Shown one piece after another: positions 52,901-62,435 of a DNA stretch of 64,000 bases. Origin of the DNA: Lepisosteus oculatus (taxonomy: Eukaryota; Chordata; Actinopteri; Semionotiformes; Lepisosteidae); contig NC_090698.1 of assembly GCF_040954835.1 (NCBI RefSeq), positions 5,516,501 to 5,580,500 on the forward strand, given 5' to 3'. The first letter of the stretch is position 1; each line of letters starts with the position of its first letter. A model generated the notes under the pieces. The model was not told where the DNA came from. It searched no databases and worked only from the letters and a program-made list of their open reading frames with translations. Made by a program: the position numbers and the translations under genes.

Positions 52901-55900
52901 TTGCAGGCTGGACTAAGTCAGGTCGAGGTGGAGTTGTACTTTATGTTTTAGGTCTTAAGGTTTAGGGAGTGGAGAGTACCCTGATGGGCATTAGAGAGTA
53001 TGGGCCCAGATGTCCAGGGCAGCGCGATGTGTTGACATGCACAGACCAGCCAATGGGGAGGTCCAGGCGTGACGCTCTGGGCAGGAGTGTCTAGTTTCTC
53101 CAGAGTGTTTGAGAGCAACTTGACCGCGTGGTGCTACATTGATCGGTACCTATTGAGGAGACTGAATTATTTATTTTCATTTTATAATCATTTATACTGA
53201 AATCACCATTCATGATTACAGGTATTAGTTTAACTTTTGAGTCTCAGATGATCAATGCTGATTACTTTATTATTACTAATATGATACTAATATATATGTA
53301 ACTATGTTGTAGTATTAGAATCATATTTAATCATCCCAGCTTGTAGATCTGGTTAAAACTATCTGAAAAGCCATATATATTCATGTATACTGACACTGCT
53401 GAACCAGCCGCCTAGTACTCCACAGAATATCCTGGGAATATCTTTACTGGACTGTCAAAGCACTTAACACAACCCCGATGGAGATACAGCAACATCCCGA
53501 TATTGGGCTAGTTCCCCGCATCATCCCAGTCATCCTGCCTGCTGCCATTCCAGAGGGCTCTCCCAGAGGTGACAACATTCTGGCAGCCCACCATCCCCAA
53601 GGCCTCTGGCAAGATCGGAAAGTGACCGTTGCGCTGGTGATGCACTGCCGATTAGACTCGATTCCTGTCGAGTATTTATGGAATGAGCTGGCATGACGTG
53701 CAGCATCTAGGGCTCGGGGAGCAGTGAGCAGCCACATGCTTGTCTAGGCTGTAGAGCAGGAATGGGAAACACACCCACCCACCTGGCAGCATCTGCAGGC
53801 TGGTGAAAAGCATGTGACACAGATGTACATCTTGTGTTGAATCCCACAGAGGCCACAGACACTACTACCCTGTGAGCCGCACAGGAGATCCCCTGTTGAT
53901 CAGCCTGAATGATGCCATAATGTTCGTATCTGCATAATGTTTCATAACATAATGTTTCATTAAGCATTTCTACAAAAAAAAGCTGTTTAATACAGTATGT
54001 GTTGTTTGATTTTTTTTCAATGTATAGGGACTTCCTGATGATGACATGACAAATCTAAATCAGCATACTGAGTTTACCCATCTCTACCATACTGCGGTAA
54101 ACATCCTCCACAGCTAACAGCAATGCCTCAGACTCAAGAGGCCATGATGTATCAGGGTCCAGTGGAACAGGTATGGGGGTAACAGAATGCATTACGTTTT
54201 TCCTAACGTACACACACGTGTCGTGCGTCATGACACACATTATTGTACTAGATACTTCGTGGTGACAGTCAGGTTGGTGGTCAGAGCTTTGGAAACTATG
54301 ACAGCCAATGCTCACCGCTAGGTCAGAAAGTCACCATTTGTCATCTGCAAAAAGAATGTTTTCTTTGACTGTTGTGTTGAATTACACAGCTCTTTGTCAG
54401 GTATAATAGTTGAGCTGCTGGGAGTGTCAGTGGACTCGATCAAGTTATTATATCACATAGTGAGGCTGCACCAAAAGAATTCTTACACGTTGTGGACACG
54501 TTGATATCTCATTAATTTTTCGGCCTAAAGAAGGCAAAACTTTAGAACAGTGCCGAATAAACGAATGCAGCCTCTGTGCAACAGTGAATTTGTCCGATGT
54601 TTTGGGACCTTTGGTGCCGGAGTATTTTAAAACGGCAAGAAACGCGGACGCATTTTGTCATGGAAGTAAACCGCTTCAATTTTAACGTTTGTCATTTGAA
54701 AAAAGAAAGACGTTTCAGAAAAGGTGAAAACCTTTTTCAGAAACCCTTTTTTTTCAGAAAAGCTTTGCCAGTTTCTAAATGAATGGCGCTTGCTTTTGAG
54801 AAGAAGAGAAAACCGTCTTTTCACTGGGCACGCAGTGCCTGTGTAGGGGTAGGATATGCCGTTATCGGTGTGTTCTGCTCACTGTTGGAGGAGATTTGCA
54901 GAGTGCTTCACTCTTTCTCTGAGCAGTGGTGTGATGCTGTTTCTCTCCCTTTTCCCCAAAGCACTCACCCACCCTCCACACCTCTCTCTCTGTCCTCTGT
55001 CCTCCTCTCCTCCCCTGCCCAGTGCATGCACTCTTTCTCTCCCTTCATTTCTCCCCTCGCCTCTCCACCCTCCTCTCATTCTGCCTCTCTGCCCCGGCCC
55101 CCTCTCTCAGCCTCTCTGCTTGCAGCTCTGCATTGCTCTTGCTCTCTTTCTCTCAGGTGTCTGTGGTCTCTGGCTGGTCTCTCACAGGAAGCACGAAACG
55201 CACAGCTCAAAGGCTCCCTCCCTCGCTTTCTGTCACCATCTCACTCTCCCTCACTCCTTATGACTCACTCCCCTGTATCCTTCCTCTCTGACTGAATGGC
55301 GTCGAGGGGAGCAGTGAGAGGGAGGACCTGTTGGTAGTTAAACCCGGTTGTGAATCCCCCTTTTCTCTCTCTGAGGGTAGACACAAACTTCCTTTGCAGT
55401 TTTGTACGCCGGAAAAAAAAATAATTCCGAGTTACTTAATGCTCTGGTGTAAGAATGGAGTCCCACACACCCATTCTTTTTCATTCACCAATTAAAATCG
55501 GTTCGGGGGGTCACAATACACAGGTATATTATTTCATCGCTCATTTCCATGGCTGTGTTGCCTCTGAGTTGAGGGTGGGGCTTTTTGAGTTTTTACTCAA
55601 CTTTCATAAAACATTTAAATTGGGCAAAGAAAACCATCTGAAAATCTGCCTGGGATTTTTTAAAGATTTAGAGTAATTATGGGAAAACATGCTTTGCAGG
55701 CAAAACTTCATGCATTTGCAGCAGATGGCAACCACGAAACACAATAAGAGTTCCTTGGTGTGAGCAATATTTGTTTCTCTTCCTTTTTTGCTTTTTTGTC
55801 TGTTCTTCTGGTGAAGATTGCAATGCCTTGTAATGCTGAAACAGAATTGAATTCCCAGGCTAAAAGCATCAAGAGTTGTTGTTGACCCTGAACACCTGGT

Positions 55901-58900
55901 CTCAGAGAGTCACAAACACATTGCCTTTCTTTTGAGGTTTATAAACTCCCACACAGCAGAGCTCGTTTGAGATCAAACCTAGTTTAGACTGAAGCCTGGT
56001 GAGTCGACAGGTTTTCATTCCAACACAGCTGTTAATGACCTCAATAAGTTCATTGCCATCTTAATTGGACCTATCTGACAAGTTCACCTGGCTCTTCAAC
56101 TATTGCCACTTTGAAGGACATAGTTGCCGTACAGGACTGGATCCAGACATCCCTGACTTACCTAATGGTATTTTTAAAGTTAATTGTCCAGAACAGAAAA
56201 TGTTGGTTTTATCAAAAACAAAGTCCTGTGATCTCGCAGCTCCTATTTTGGTAAGGTCTTGTTTCTTGTGGATCACAGCATTAAATTCCGTATGTTGTTA
56301 GTCACATACTGCATGATGCTCACTATAGTGGGCCAGCAACCGTCTCATTCCTTTCTTTACATTGACCAAGAAGTACTGTGTAGCTAAGCCCCGAGACTGG
56401 AACAGTTTCCAAGGTCAACCTTCAACTCGGAGGCAGTGGCGTTGAGGAAGAGGCGGTATGCTCTTATATGTAGAGGTATATTAGTGAAGAGCTTATTGCA
56501 TACTTTGCATTTATATTATTTATAAATTATAAAGATTTTGCACTTTTGAGATTTCTGTTATGAAAGATACTGCATCAAATAAAAGCCATCTCCTGGGTCT
56601 TACTGTGCTGCTGCCACAAGACATAATAATAGTTGTAAACAAGAAAAGGCTCTTTAGTCCACCCAGCCCATCTGGAAGTTGATAGTAGCTGATTGATCCA
56701 AGTATCTTGAGCAGCCAGTTCTTGAAATACACCGGGGCATCAGCTTCAGACAACATGGCTGGGTAGCTTGTTCCACACTCCCACTTATGTGGTAAATAAG
56801 TACATTTTAAATGCACTTCCAAATACTTCACCACTTATGTCCTCTGGTTGGTGTTCCACTGCTGATTGTGAAGTGTGCATGGCTTGGCACCTCAGTACCT
56901 GTCTGAACTATTATCACCCTACTCCCCACCTAGCAACCTTTGCTCTTCAAATTCTGCCCTCTTTATTGTCCCCCAAGCCTGTCTACATTGTATGGGTGAC
57001 AGTGCCTTCTCCTGTTACACCCCCAAGCTCAGTAACTCTCTCCCCAAGGATATCAGAGAGTCACCTTCTCTAAACTCCTTCAAATCCAGACTCAAAACCC
57101 TCTTCTTTAGAAGAGCCTTTACTTCACTGGTTCCATTCTTCACCCCTCTGCTCTTCTTAGTACCACCATCCATGGTCTCCTCTGTATATTGTAATTGTGT
57201 CTTATCTTGTGTATTCTTTTTATTTATTGTTGTATTCTTCTTATTAATTGTTTTTGTCATCCTGTAAAGCGCTTTGAGAGGCCACCTTTAAAGGCTCTAT
57301 ATAAAATCTTTTTTTATTATTATTATAAGTCTGCTAGGTTGACTTTGTCATTGCCTTTTGAGATTTTGAATACCTCTATCAGGTTCCCTCGTTTTCTTCG
57401 CTGTTCAAAACTGGAAAGGTTCTGTCCCGAAAGTCGGTCAGTGTAACTGCTCTATTGCAGAGGCGGCTACAAAACTGCAATATAGAATTTCTGAATCCAG
57501 GTTGATAGGCATCACTTTTGGGCTCTTCATCTGTGATTAAATGACTTTGTAGTGAGGTTGGTTTCGCAGCGTCTGTGGGGACTTTCTGTGTGGTGAGTGG
57601 GGGGATATGTACTGTGATCTGAACACCTGGGGTCAGGGGAAGACGAGAGCTAACCCTTTCTGTCAGGTGAAAAACCTGAGGCAGTGTTTCAGTACTCATT
57701 CATCCTTCGTGCTGGGGGTGTTTTCTGGCAGCTAACAACAGTACAGTCCACAGGATGAGCAGGCCTCAGGTTGGTGCTGTCTGAGTGTCTGAAATGAATT
57801 GAGTTATGTTTATTTCCTGAGTAGATGTGCAGATTGTATAGCTTCTCCTCTTTTGGGAGGAAAAGGGAAGTTGCAGAAATGTTGATGTGAAGCTTCTGAT
57901 CAACCCACCTAATCTTTTCACTCCAGGTAGGTTTCATAGGCTTTAGTTTTGAGCTGATAACAAGGACAATTTCTAAAGTTTTTGTGCTGTAGAATCTTCG
58001 GACATGCTTAAGGTGTAACCCTTTACAAGAGACAATTAAAATATACAGGAGAGTTTAAGTCAACATACATAAACCTTCAAAAGTTTGGGAACACTGCAAA
58101 GAGGCTGGGTTTTGAAGAATTCATGAATATCTTTGTGACCCTTTATAGATACCCATCTCCTCTTATCTCTTACACTGCAGACCCTGATGTCTCAGCATGA
58201 CGACAGCATCCTTTGTACTAGAAAAACTGCAACTGTGGAGTGTGTTTGTGTCGCCTGCTTATTGCTGTTAATTATACCGTCATTACAGCTACCTTTTTCT
58301 ACCAACTGTAAAGAGTTCAAAGTGCAAATTAAAGTTGTGGTTCAAATATGTACCCTAAAGATGATCAGGCAACACATACACAATCTCCAGTTGTACATTG
58401 TTCACATAAGGAAGTCAATCACATTTTAGAGAAAACATCCTCACCGGTATCTGCAAAAGCTGAACTTTTATAGAAGTGCCAGTTAATTGTTCACAGGTGG
58501 GAAGAAGAGATTATATTAATCCTGGACTCAGAGTGAAGAAACGCCTGGACAGCAAACTCATTTTCTCTTCCTCCAAGGTTTTGGTAAATTGTTTCACTTA
58601 TGTGCTTTTAATAGGAGTTTGAAAAAAAGTGGAACAAATTTCACTCGCAGTTCTGCTATTGCCCCACCCTTATTTACCCCTCGGCTGTCACCAGGAGCTG
58701 CAGTTACCAGTTCTCCAAAGACATGCAACCCCTGGATGAAACTCGGCCACAGGAAATTTTCTCATAGCCGAACCATGCTCATACCATTCAGTACATCACC
58801 TTTGTAGGCATCATGCTTTACTACAGTATATACAGTATCTCTGGCTGTACTGAGCGTTAATACAGGTGTGTTGATATAGAGTCTAGTTTACGGCAGCAGT

Positions 58901-59216
58901 GAGGAAAGGTAGTTAGGGCTGAGGGCTGAGAGCTCTTAACTGAAAGGTTGTGGGTTCGAATACTAGCTAGAGCACTGTTGTGCTTTGAGCAAGCTACCTT
59001 ACTCAGATTGCTACGTGAAAGTCTTTGCTGTATAAATAGGATGCAGTGCAAATGGCTCTGGATAAAACTGGTACCCATAAAAATAAAAAACACTTTCCGT
59101 GCCACCTCCCTTCGGCTTTCTGCTGAAAAGGCCAGAACTGCTGATCAGCCCGACTCACCTGGTTCCGTCTTGATGATTTTGATGGCTGCCAGCTCTCCGC
59201 TCTGCTTGTTTCGTGC
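25713..59216 (-). CDS. map4k1: MAP4K1 / HPK1, Ste20-type MAP kinase kinase kinase kinase; 30 exons, first exon missing
   Basis: Exons in coding order: 59159-59216, 51971-52061, 50849-50913, 49815-49870, 48505-48552, 44988-45030, 43929-44001, 43334-43465, 42797-42859, 42327-42408, 41882-41998, 41077-41155, 39780-39838, 38939-38991, 38233-38283, 37708-37731, 37204-37249, 36785-37004, 36219-36316, 34905-34983, 34323-34399, 33849-33909, 32881-32974, 31755-31813, 31274-31377, 30633-30810, 29588-29656, 28826-28915, 27108-27234, 25713-25809. These sum to about 830 codons with consistent phases. HPK1 is a haematopoietic kinase that feeds JNK signalling and restrains antigen-receptor signalling. The order is kinase, acidic/proline-rich linker, CNH (citron homology) domain. 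MAP4K1 is favoured over MAP4K2/3/5 by the linker motif YDDVDIP, the polyproline stretches and [19 protein letters not shown]. The exon with the glycine loop was not found between 59217 and 64000. Confidence 0.93.
26226..26474 (+). mobile_element. SINE with L2-type tail (family B), copy 2
   Basis: Lies in the last map4k1 intron, antisense to the gene. It has the same body and tail as copy 1 (gtccagaaaagcgctatata, then ATT repeats), with extra 5' sequence (caatcatggcctcctaataa) that is also found alone at 61040-61140. Confidence 0.85.
26693..27022 (+). mobile_element. 330-bp solo-LTR-like element, copy 1, with 5-bp target duplication
   Basis: The ends are TGTCACGCCC and GGACGTCCGTGACA, flanked on both sides by ATAAC (26688-26692 and 27023-27027). 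TG...CA ends, a 5-bp duplication and an internal TATA-like ctatatatttccgggtct fit a solo LTR. A short terminal-inverted-repeat element is the alternative. It lies 85 bp past the donor of map4k1 exon 27108-27234, antisense to the gene. Confidence 0.8.
27430..27660 (+). mobile_element. Probable non-LTR retrotransposon 3' end
   Basis: The segment ends catatgcctgtgtatgagta then atgacaatgaacttgaacttg, a terminus typical of fish LINE 3'UTRs (...TATGACAATAAACTTGAACTTG). Upstream is T-rich with gcacatgacctgttgtctct. It lies in a map4k1 intron, antisense. Confidence 0.45.
29210..29484 (+). mobile_element. tRNA-derived SINE (family A), copy 2
   Basis: Head ggtggctctgtggctaagga, B-box ggttcaaatccc, the shared body, and an ATT-type tail. 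Antisense in the map4k1 intron after exon 29588-29656. Confidence 0.9.
32214..32726 (+). mobile_element. Possible decayed LTR-like sequence
   Basis: Begins TGTCATGCCCGGACC and could end TATGACA. It is pyrimidine-rich inside and unlike the intron around it. No target duplication is visible, so the limits are tentative. Lies between map4k1 exons 31755-31813 and 32881-32974. Confidence 0.25.
33085..33640 (-). mobile_element. 5S-rRNA-derived SINE relic (SINE3-like), copy 2
   Basis: Near 33563-33618 the plus strand reads gaggtctcccatcccagtt and cagcttagcttctgagatct, the reverse complement of the 5S internal-promoter blocks. The body (gtgcagcaccccctgggtga) matches copy 1 near 11260-11285. Sense to map4k1, in the intron before exon 32881-32974. 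Confidence 0.5.
36219..41155 (-). CDS. map4k1: map4k1 linker exons (SLP-76 docking / caspase-site region and proline-rich motifs)
   Basis: Eight exons: 41077-41155 ([10 protein letters not shown]), 39780-39838 ([14 protein letters not shown]), 38939-38991 (53 nt, found because its length mod 3 repairs the phase), 38233-38283 (acidic [10 protein letters not shown]), 37708-37731 (24 nt, IPSNYDHD), 37204-37249 ([11 protein letters not shown]), 36785-37004 ([18 protein letters not shown]) and 36219-36316 ([11 protein letters not shown]). In human HPK1 this region holds the tyrosine bound by the SLP-76/BLNK SH2 domain, a caspase-3 site at DDVD, and SH3-binding prolines. All three appear here. The acceptors of 37204-37249 and 36785-37004 were chosen for phase and for match to human PPPLPPKPKF. 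The second has a poor pyrimidine tract and is the least certain junction. Confidence 0.82.
37310..37622. repeat. 82-bp minisatellite in a map4k1 linker intron
   Basis: gagacgttactcaggaatg recurs at an 82-bp spacing (37371, 37453, 37535, and a variant at 37617), about 3.8 units. Each unit holds the palindrome-like gtgatcac and tttttgagatgat. It lies 60 bp upstream of the acceptor of exon 37204-37249. Confidence 0.9.
39033..39362 (-). mobile_element. 330-bp solo-LTR-like element, copy 2, with 5-bp target duplication
   Basis: Reverse-oriented twin of 26693-27022, the same length and with about a dozen differences by eye. Flanked by TCAGT on both sides (39028-39032 and 39363-39367). It is in sense orientation to map4k1 and ends 41 bp upstream of the acceptor of exon 38939-38991, where a branch point would normally lie. 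Confidence 0.8.
40730..40975 (-). mobile_element. Common fish SINE-like interspersed repeat, copy 2
   Basis: Reverse complement of the family at 23080-23410: gacgccagtccatcgcaggg, ccagtatgtctttgggagga, and the head ctagtgctaaccattgcgcc. Sense to map4k1, shortly past the donor of exon 41077-41155. Confidence 0.7.
41303..41585 (-). mobile_element. tRNA-derived SINE (family A), copy 3
   Basis: Reverse complement of family A: tail taagataaga...ttattggccctatac, body caggggcccaatggagtagg, B-box complement gggatttgaacc. Sense to map4k1, in the intron between exons 41882-41998 and 41077-41155. Confidence 0.9.
41882..59216 (-). CDS. map4k1: map4k1 kinase-domain exons (first 11 recovered exons)
   Basis: The kinase motifs are intact. 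AIKIIK holds the ATP-binding lysine (exon 59159-59216). [11 protein letters not shown] is the alpha-C helix with its glutamate (51971-52061). [17 protein letters not shown] is the hinge (50849-50913). [11 protein letters not shown] is the catalytic loop (48505-48552) and [14 protein letters not shown] continues it (44988-45030). ADFGIS and SFIGTPYW are the DFG motif and activation segment (43929-44001). [20 protein letters not shown] follows (43334-43465), then [14 protein letters not shown] (42797-42859) and NPKKRP (42327-42408). The exon at 41882-41998 extends past the kinase with an acidic tail (QLEEEEME). All residues needed for catalysis in this part are present, so the enzyme is predicted active. 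Confidence 0.93.
45173..45869 (+). mobile_element. Probable 697-bp LTR-like element
   Basis: Ends TGTCATGC and GCGTGACA; contains cagaataaatactcagacct, a plausible poly(A)/R region, and a pyrimidine-rich second half. No clean target duplication was seen. It starts 142 bp upstream of the acceptor of map4k1 exon 44988-45030, antisense. Confidence 0.4.
48811..49094 (-). mobile_element. tRNA-derived SINE (family A), copy 4
   Basis: Reverse-oriented: tail aataatgataataacatcac, body ctggagcagttggggtgaag, head complement accacagagccactgctcc. It faces copy 5 (49463-49738) across about 370 bp in the same map4k1 intron. Confidence 0.9.
49463..49738 (+). mobile_element. tRNA-derived SINE (family A), copy 5
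   Basis: Head gggcggagcggtggcgctgt, B-box ggttcgtatcctg, the shared body, and tail cataaagtgatctaatctta. The inverted partner is copy 4. Confidence 0.9.
53480..53720 (+). pseudogene. Possible Tc1/mariner transposase relic
   Basis: A plus-strand segment reads [16 protein letters not shown], close to the Tc1 transposase block DLNPIEHLWNEL around the last catalytic residue. Upstream residues do not align well and no terminal inverted repeats were found. Lies in the map4k1 intron between 52062 and 59158. Confidence 0.3.
54950..55270. repeat. Long pyrimidine-rich tract
   Basis: About 300 bp almost free of purine runs on the plus strand (repeats of tctctctc, cctcctctcc). It is polypurine in the map4k1 transcript. 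It produces two overlapping Ser/Leu/Pro-rich open frames that are not genes. Confidence 0.75.
56870..57325 (+). mobile_element. L2-clade LINE ORF2 C-terminus and 3' tail
   Basis: The translation shows [18 protein letters not shown], then [20 protein letters not shown] and [14 protein letters not shown], the classic end of L2-type reverse transcriptase polyproteins. The 3'UTR ends gtaaagcgctttgagaggcc, ctctatataaaat and an (ATT)n tail. It is 5'-truncated and antisense to map4k1. Confidence 0.8.
58895..59090 (+). mobile_element. tRNA-derived SINE of HpaI-like type
   Basis: B-box gtgggttcgaatact, then ctttgagcaagctaccttac, tataaataggatgca, and an end ggctctggataaaactggta, the layout of HpaI-type fish SINEs (ttgagcaaggcactta...tttggataaaagcgtctg). 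It ends about 70 bp past the donor of map4k1 exon 59159-59216. Confidence 0.65.
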
Positions 59217-59652
59217 CTGAAAGTGAAAGCAGAAGAACTCAATCAGATAATGACACACGCTTTAGTTTTGCGCTACGTGTGGATTCCCTAAATTCCCCTA
59301 CACTAACGTTTGCAGACAAATGTTAGCTGATCAGCTTCGGAGTGATTACGGGGGATGCCAGACTTTAGATGGGCCAGCATCTGGTGCACAGTCCATTCGT
59401 CCTGTTGCTGGTGGCAGTGGACTGTCCGGTGCAAGTGTGCGGTCAGCTCATGTTGGGGAACTTGCATCTGTGAGAGTAAAACCCAACTTTACCCACTGTG
59501 GGATGAGAATTTCACTGCCCCACGTCCATCCTAACCACAATTTGTATAATGGCTTCAAAACTATAGTTGGGAGGCTCATGAGTGACACAGTAAAGGAGCT
59601 TCTAGCGAGGACAGGTTGAGCCTTATTGTCGAGACTCCGTCATTAGTCATTA

Positions 59653-59758
59653 GTCATCCAGGTGGGGCTGCACATTGGTGGTAGTGGAGGGGAGTCCCCA
59701 TTACCTGTAAAGCGCTTTGAGTGGAGTGTCCAGAAAAAGCGCTATATAAGTATAAGCA

Positions 59759-59806
<48 letters not shown>
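59653..59806 (+). mobile_element. SINE family B, copy 3 (5'-truncated)
   Basis: Only the 3' half is present, from catccaggtggggctgcaca to the gcgctatataagtataagca end, followed by a long pure (ATT)n array (to 59806). Confidence 0.85.
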
Positions 59807-59807
<1 letters not shown>

Positions 59808-60280
59808 GTCGACTGCAGTCAGGGGCTCATGACTGGCCAGCTGGCTCCAGGGCTGGGTGCTCCTTGGGCTTCCAGGTGTTATCCACAGCAGTCACTAGGC
59901 TTCCTTGCCCAGTGCCTGGGATTCTGCTTTGGTGTGTGTGAGAGATGCGCTGTATGGAGGGTGCCGGCAGGATTGAGCAGCTTCATGTTAATTGTTAGTT
60001 GACTGGCATTAAAATGGCCATGGCAGGCCTAGTTCTCATTGGCTGGGCCATCAGCCAGTTAACTCCTCGGGTGGCAGCTTCTAGCTCAGAAAAGATGCTA
60101 AGCAGGCAGCCGAGCTCAACGTCGGTTTTTGAGTTTTTCAAAAAGCTGGAGTTTCTTCTTCCTTTTTGAGCTGAATGCGTTGCATTTTGTTCTGTGTTAA
60201 ACAAAGCACTATGTCTTGAAAAAAATCCTCCAACCTCTGGTCTTCTCTCAATGCCCATACAAGAGCTAGGATGTGACAAA

Positions 60281-60414
60281 TGACATCCAGGTGGATGCTG
60301 CACATTGGTGGGGCTGGAGGGGATCCCCATTACTTGTAAAGCGCTTTGAGTGGAGTGTCCAGAAAAGCACTATATAAGTGTAAGCAATTATTATTATTAT
60401 TATTATTATTATTA
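60281..60414 (+). mobile_element. SINE family B, copy 4 (5'-truncated)
   Basis: Starts at gacatccaggtggatgctgc, at the same internal point as copy 3, and ends in gcactatataagtgtaagca plus (ATT)n. Confidence 0.85.
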
Positions 60415-60419
60415 ATCAT

Positions 60420-60985
60420 ACTCTACTGAAATACAGCAAATTTCATCCCCTCTATGACAGGCTTGTAGAAATTAAGAGCACGTTCAGCAATAGACTGATT
60501 CATCCACGGTGCGACAGGGAGCGCTACAGGAGGTCATTCTTGCCTTCTGCCATAAGACTGTACGACGCACCCACCTTGCGTCTGGGCAGAGGCAACACTG
60601 ACAGTGACCTGTTTCTGGACTGAACGGTAAACTGATACATCTGTTCTTTTTCTTTTCCCGCTTACAACCATTTTTTGTGCAATATATGCCAGGGACCCAT
60701 GTAATACATTTATATTTATATCTATATTTACATCTATATTTATATTCATATGTGCGATACGATTTTACTGCGTACTGTTCTGTTCTAGTTTGTTCTTTGT
60801 GTGTCCGGACTGTGAGTAACTCTTTTAGTGCACCCTCACTGTACTGATTGTATTGTATGTATTGTACAATTATTATTATTGTGTCATTCGTTACACTGTG
60901 GCTGTGTTGTCTGTGTTAAGCTGCTTTTGCACTGCAATTTCCCTCACGGGATCAATAAAGTATCTATCTATCAAACCCTTGGTTT
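60420..60985 (+). mobile_element. Non-LTR retrotransposon 3' end with (TATC)n terminus
   Basis: The translation near 60510-60623 ends SFLPSAIRLYDAPTLRL then GRGNTDSDLFLD and a stop, a LINE ORF2 C-terminus. The 3'UTR ends ttccctcacgggatcaataa then agtatctatctatc, a terminus shared by many fish LINEs. It directly follows family B copy 4. 5'-truncated. Confidence 0.75.
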
Positions 60986-61019
60986 AACAGACATTGGATT
61001 TTAGTGGACACAGTCTTTA

Positions 61020-61140
61020 TCTTTATCTTTTGGAAATTTCCCCCTGGACTTTACCAATCATGGCCTCCTAATAATCCCCCTCTCTGAAATGGCTTCATCA
61101 CTCTGCTCTCCTCCCACTGAGAGCTGGTGTGTGGGGAGAG
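61020..61140 (+). mobile_element. SINE family B 5' fragment
   Basis: Contains aatcatggcctcctaataat and tctgctctcctcccactgag as in 26226-26340, but lacks the L2-type tail. Confidence 0.6.
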
Positions 61141-61909
61141 GACTAAAAGGCCAAAAAGGAATGAATGTTAATGATGCCATATAGGGCTGGAGCAGTTTAT
61201 AGAGGTATTGTCTGTGTTTTGTACGCTTTAGCAATTAAAACTAAAAAACTAAAAAAACTAAAATGTTAATAATATGTTTAAAAAAACTCTAAATAGGTTA
61301 AAAACTCAGGAGTATCAATAGTGCAGGGATAAGTCACTTGTTAAAGATGGGTGTTATTTGTGTTTTGTATGCTTTAGCCAATTTTGTACAGTATACTAAA
61401 GAGAAATTAAGTTAAGAGCTTGAGTATATATATAATAATATATAATATAATAAACACATTTTCACTGTGTTGATTGCAATTGTGATAAAATGAGTCAAAA
61501 GATCCAATAAGCATAAATAGTATGTACTGTATAGATGTTCTGGGGCCGATAAAATCTAATTTGAGGTTGAATAGACATTTGGCCATAACAGACACCCCTT
61601 CTCCCCTGTTAGTCTGTTGAACTGAGTGTTTACTGTTATTTAAGGTGACCGCATAGTGTCACGGAAAGGAAACACTGTAAAATACAAATGGCACACTTGG
61701 CAATTATGATGCAGAGTCCGTGCAGAGCTGCTGTGCAGGTTTTCTGCAAGCTTCATTCATGTTTTGCTAAGGTGACCCCGCAAGGGTGGGCTGGCCGGGA
61801 CCCCTCTACTCCCCCCTGATGGAACCTTTTCACTAATGGAACATTCTATGATGATGACATCACCACCATGTGCAGTGCTTTCCACCCACAGAGAAACTAC
61901 ACTGGTAAA

Positions 61910-62435
61910 CAACACAGACGCAGGCCGGCCACTGGCCCCCACAAGAGCCTCTTATACAACACAGACACAGGCCAGACACTGGCCCCAACAGGAGTCTCTT
62001 ATACAACACAGACACAGGCCAGACACTGGCCCCAACAGGAGTCTCTTATACAACACAGACACAGGCCAGACACTGGCCCCAACAGGAGTCTCTTATACAA
62101 CACAGACACAGGCCAGACACTGGCCCCCACAAGAGCCTCTCATACATCACAGACACAGACCAGACACTGGCCCCCACAGGAGCCTCTTGTACAACACAGA
62201 CACAGGCCAGACACTGTCCCCACAAGAGCCTCTCATACAACACAGACACAGACCAGACACTGGCCCCAACAGGAGTCTCTTATACAACACAGACACAGGC
62301 CAGACACTGGCCCCCACAAGAGCCTCTCATACATCACAGACACAGACCAGACACTGGCCCCCACAAGAGCCTCTTGTACAACACAGACACAGGCCAGACA
62401 CTGTCCCCACAAGAGCCTCTCATACAACACAGACA
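61910..62435. repeat. 47-bp minisatellite (about 11 units)
   Basis: The unit contains acacagacacaggccagaca, ctggccccaacaggagtct and cttatacaac; cttatacaac recurs at 61951, 61998 and 62045. Variant units (cagaccag, catcac, tgtcccc) recur in a fixed order twice (62107-62220 and 62290-62400), giving a higher-order repeat. Since 47 is not a multiple of 3 and no frame of the unit has a stop, long repetitive open frames appear, including a 232-codon one. Confidence 0.95.

Larger units (their letters stand above)
52062..59158 (-). other. Large map4k1 intron
   Basis: A 7.1-kb intron between the exons carrying the VAIK lysine and the alpha-C helix. It holds a possible Tc1 relic, a pyrimidine tract, an L2-type LINE tail and an HpaI-like SINE. 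No coding exon was found in it. Confidence 0.7.

Noticed and set aside
54783-55295. 170-codon Ser/Leu-rich plus-strand frame
   Set aside because: It falls on the pyrimidine tract, and composition alone explains it.
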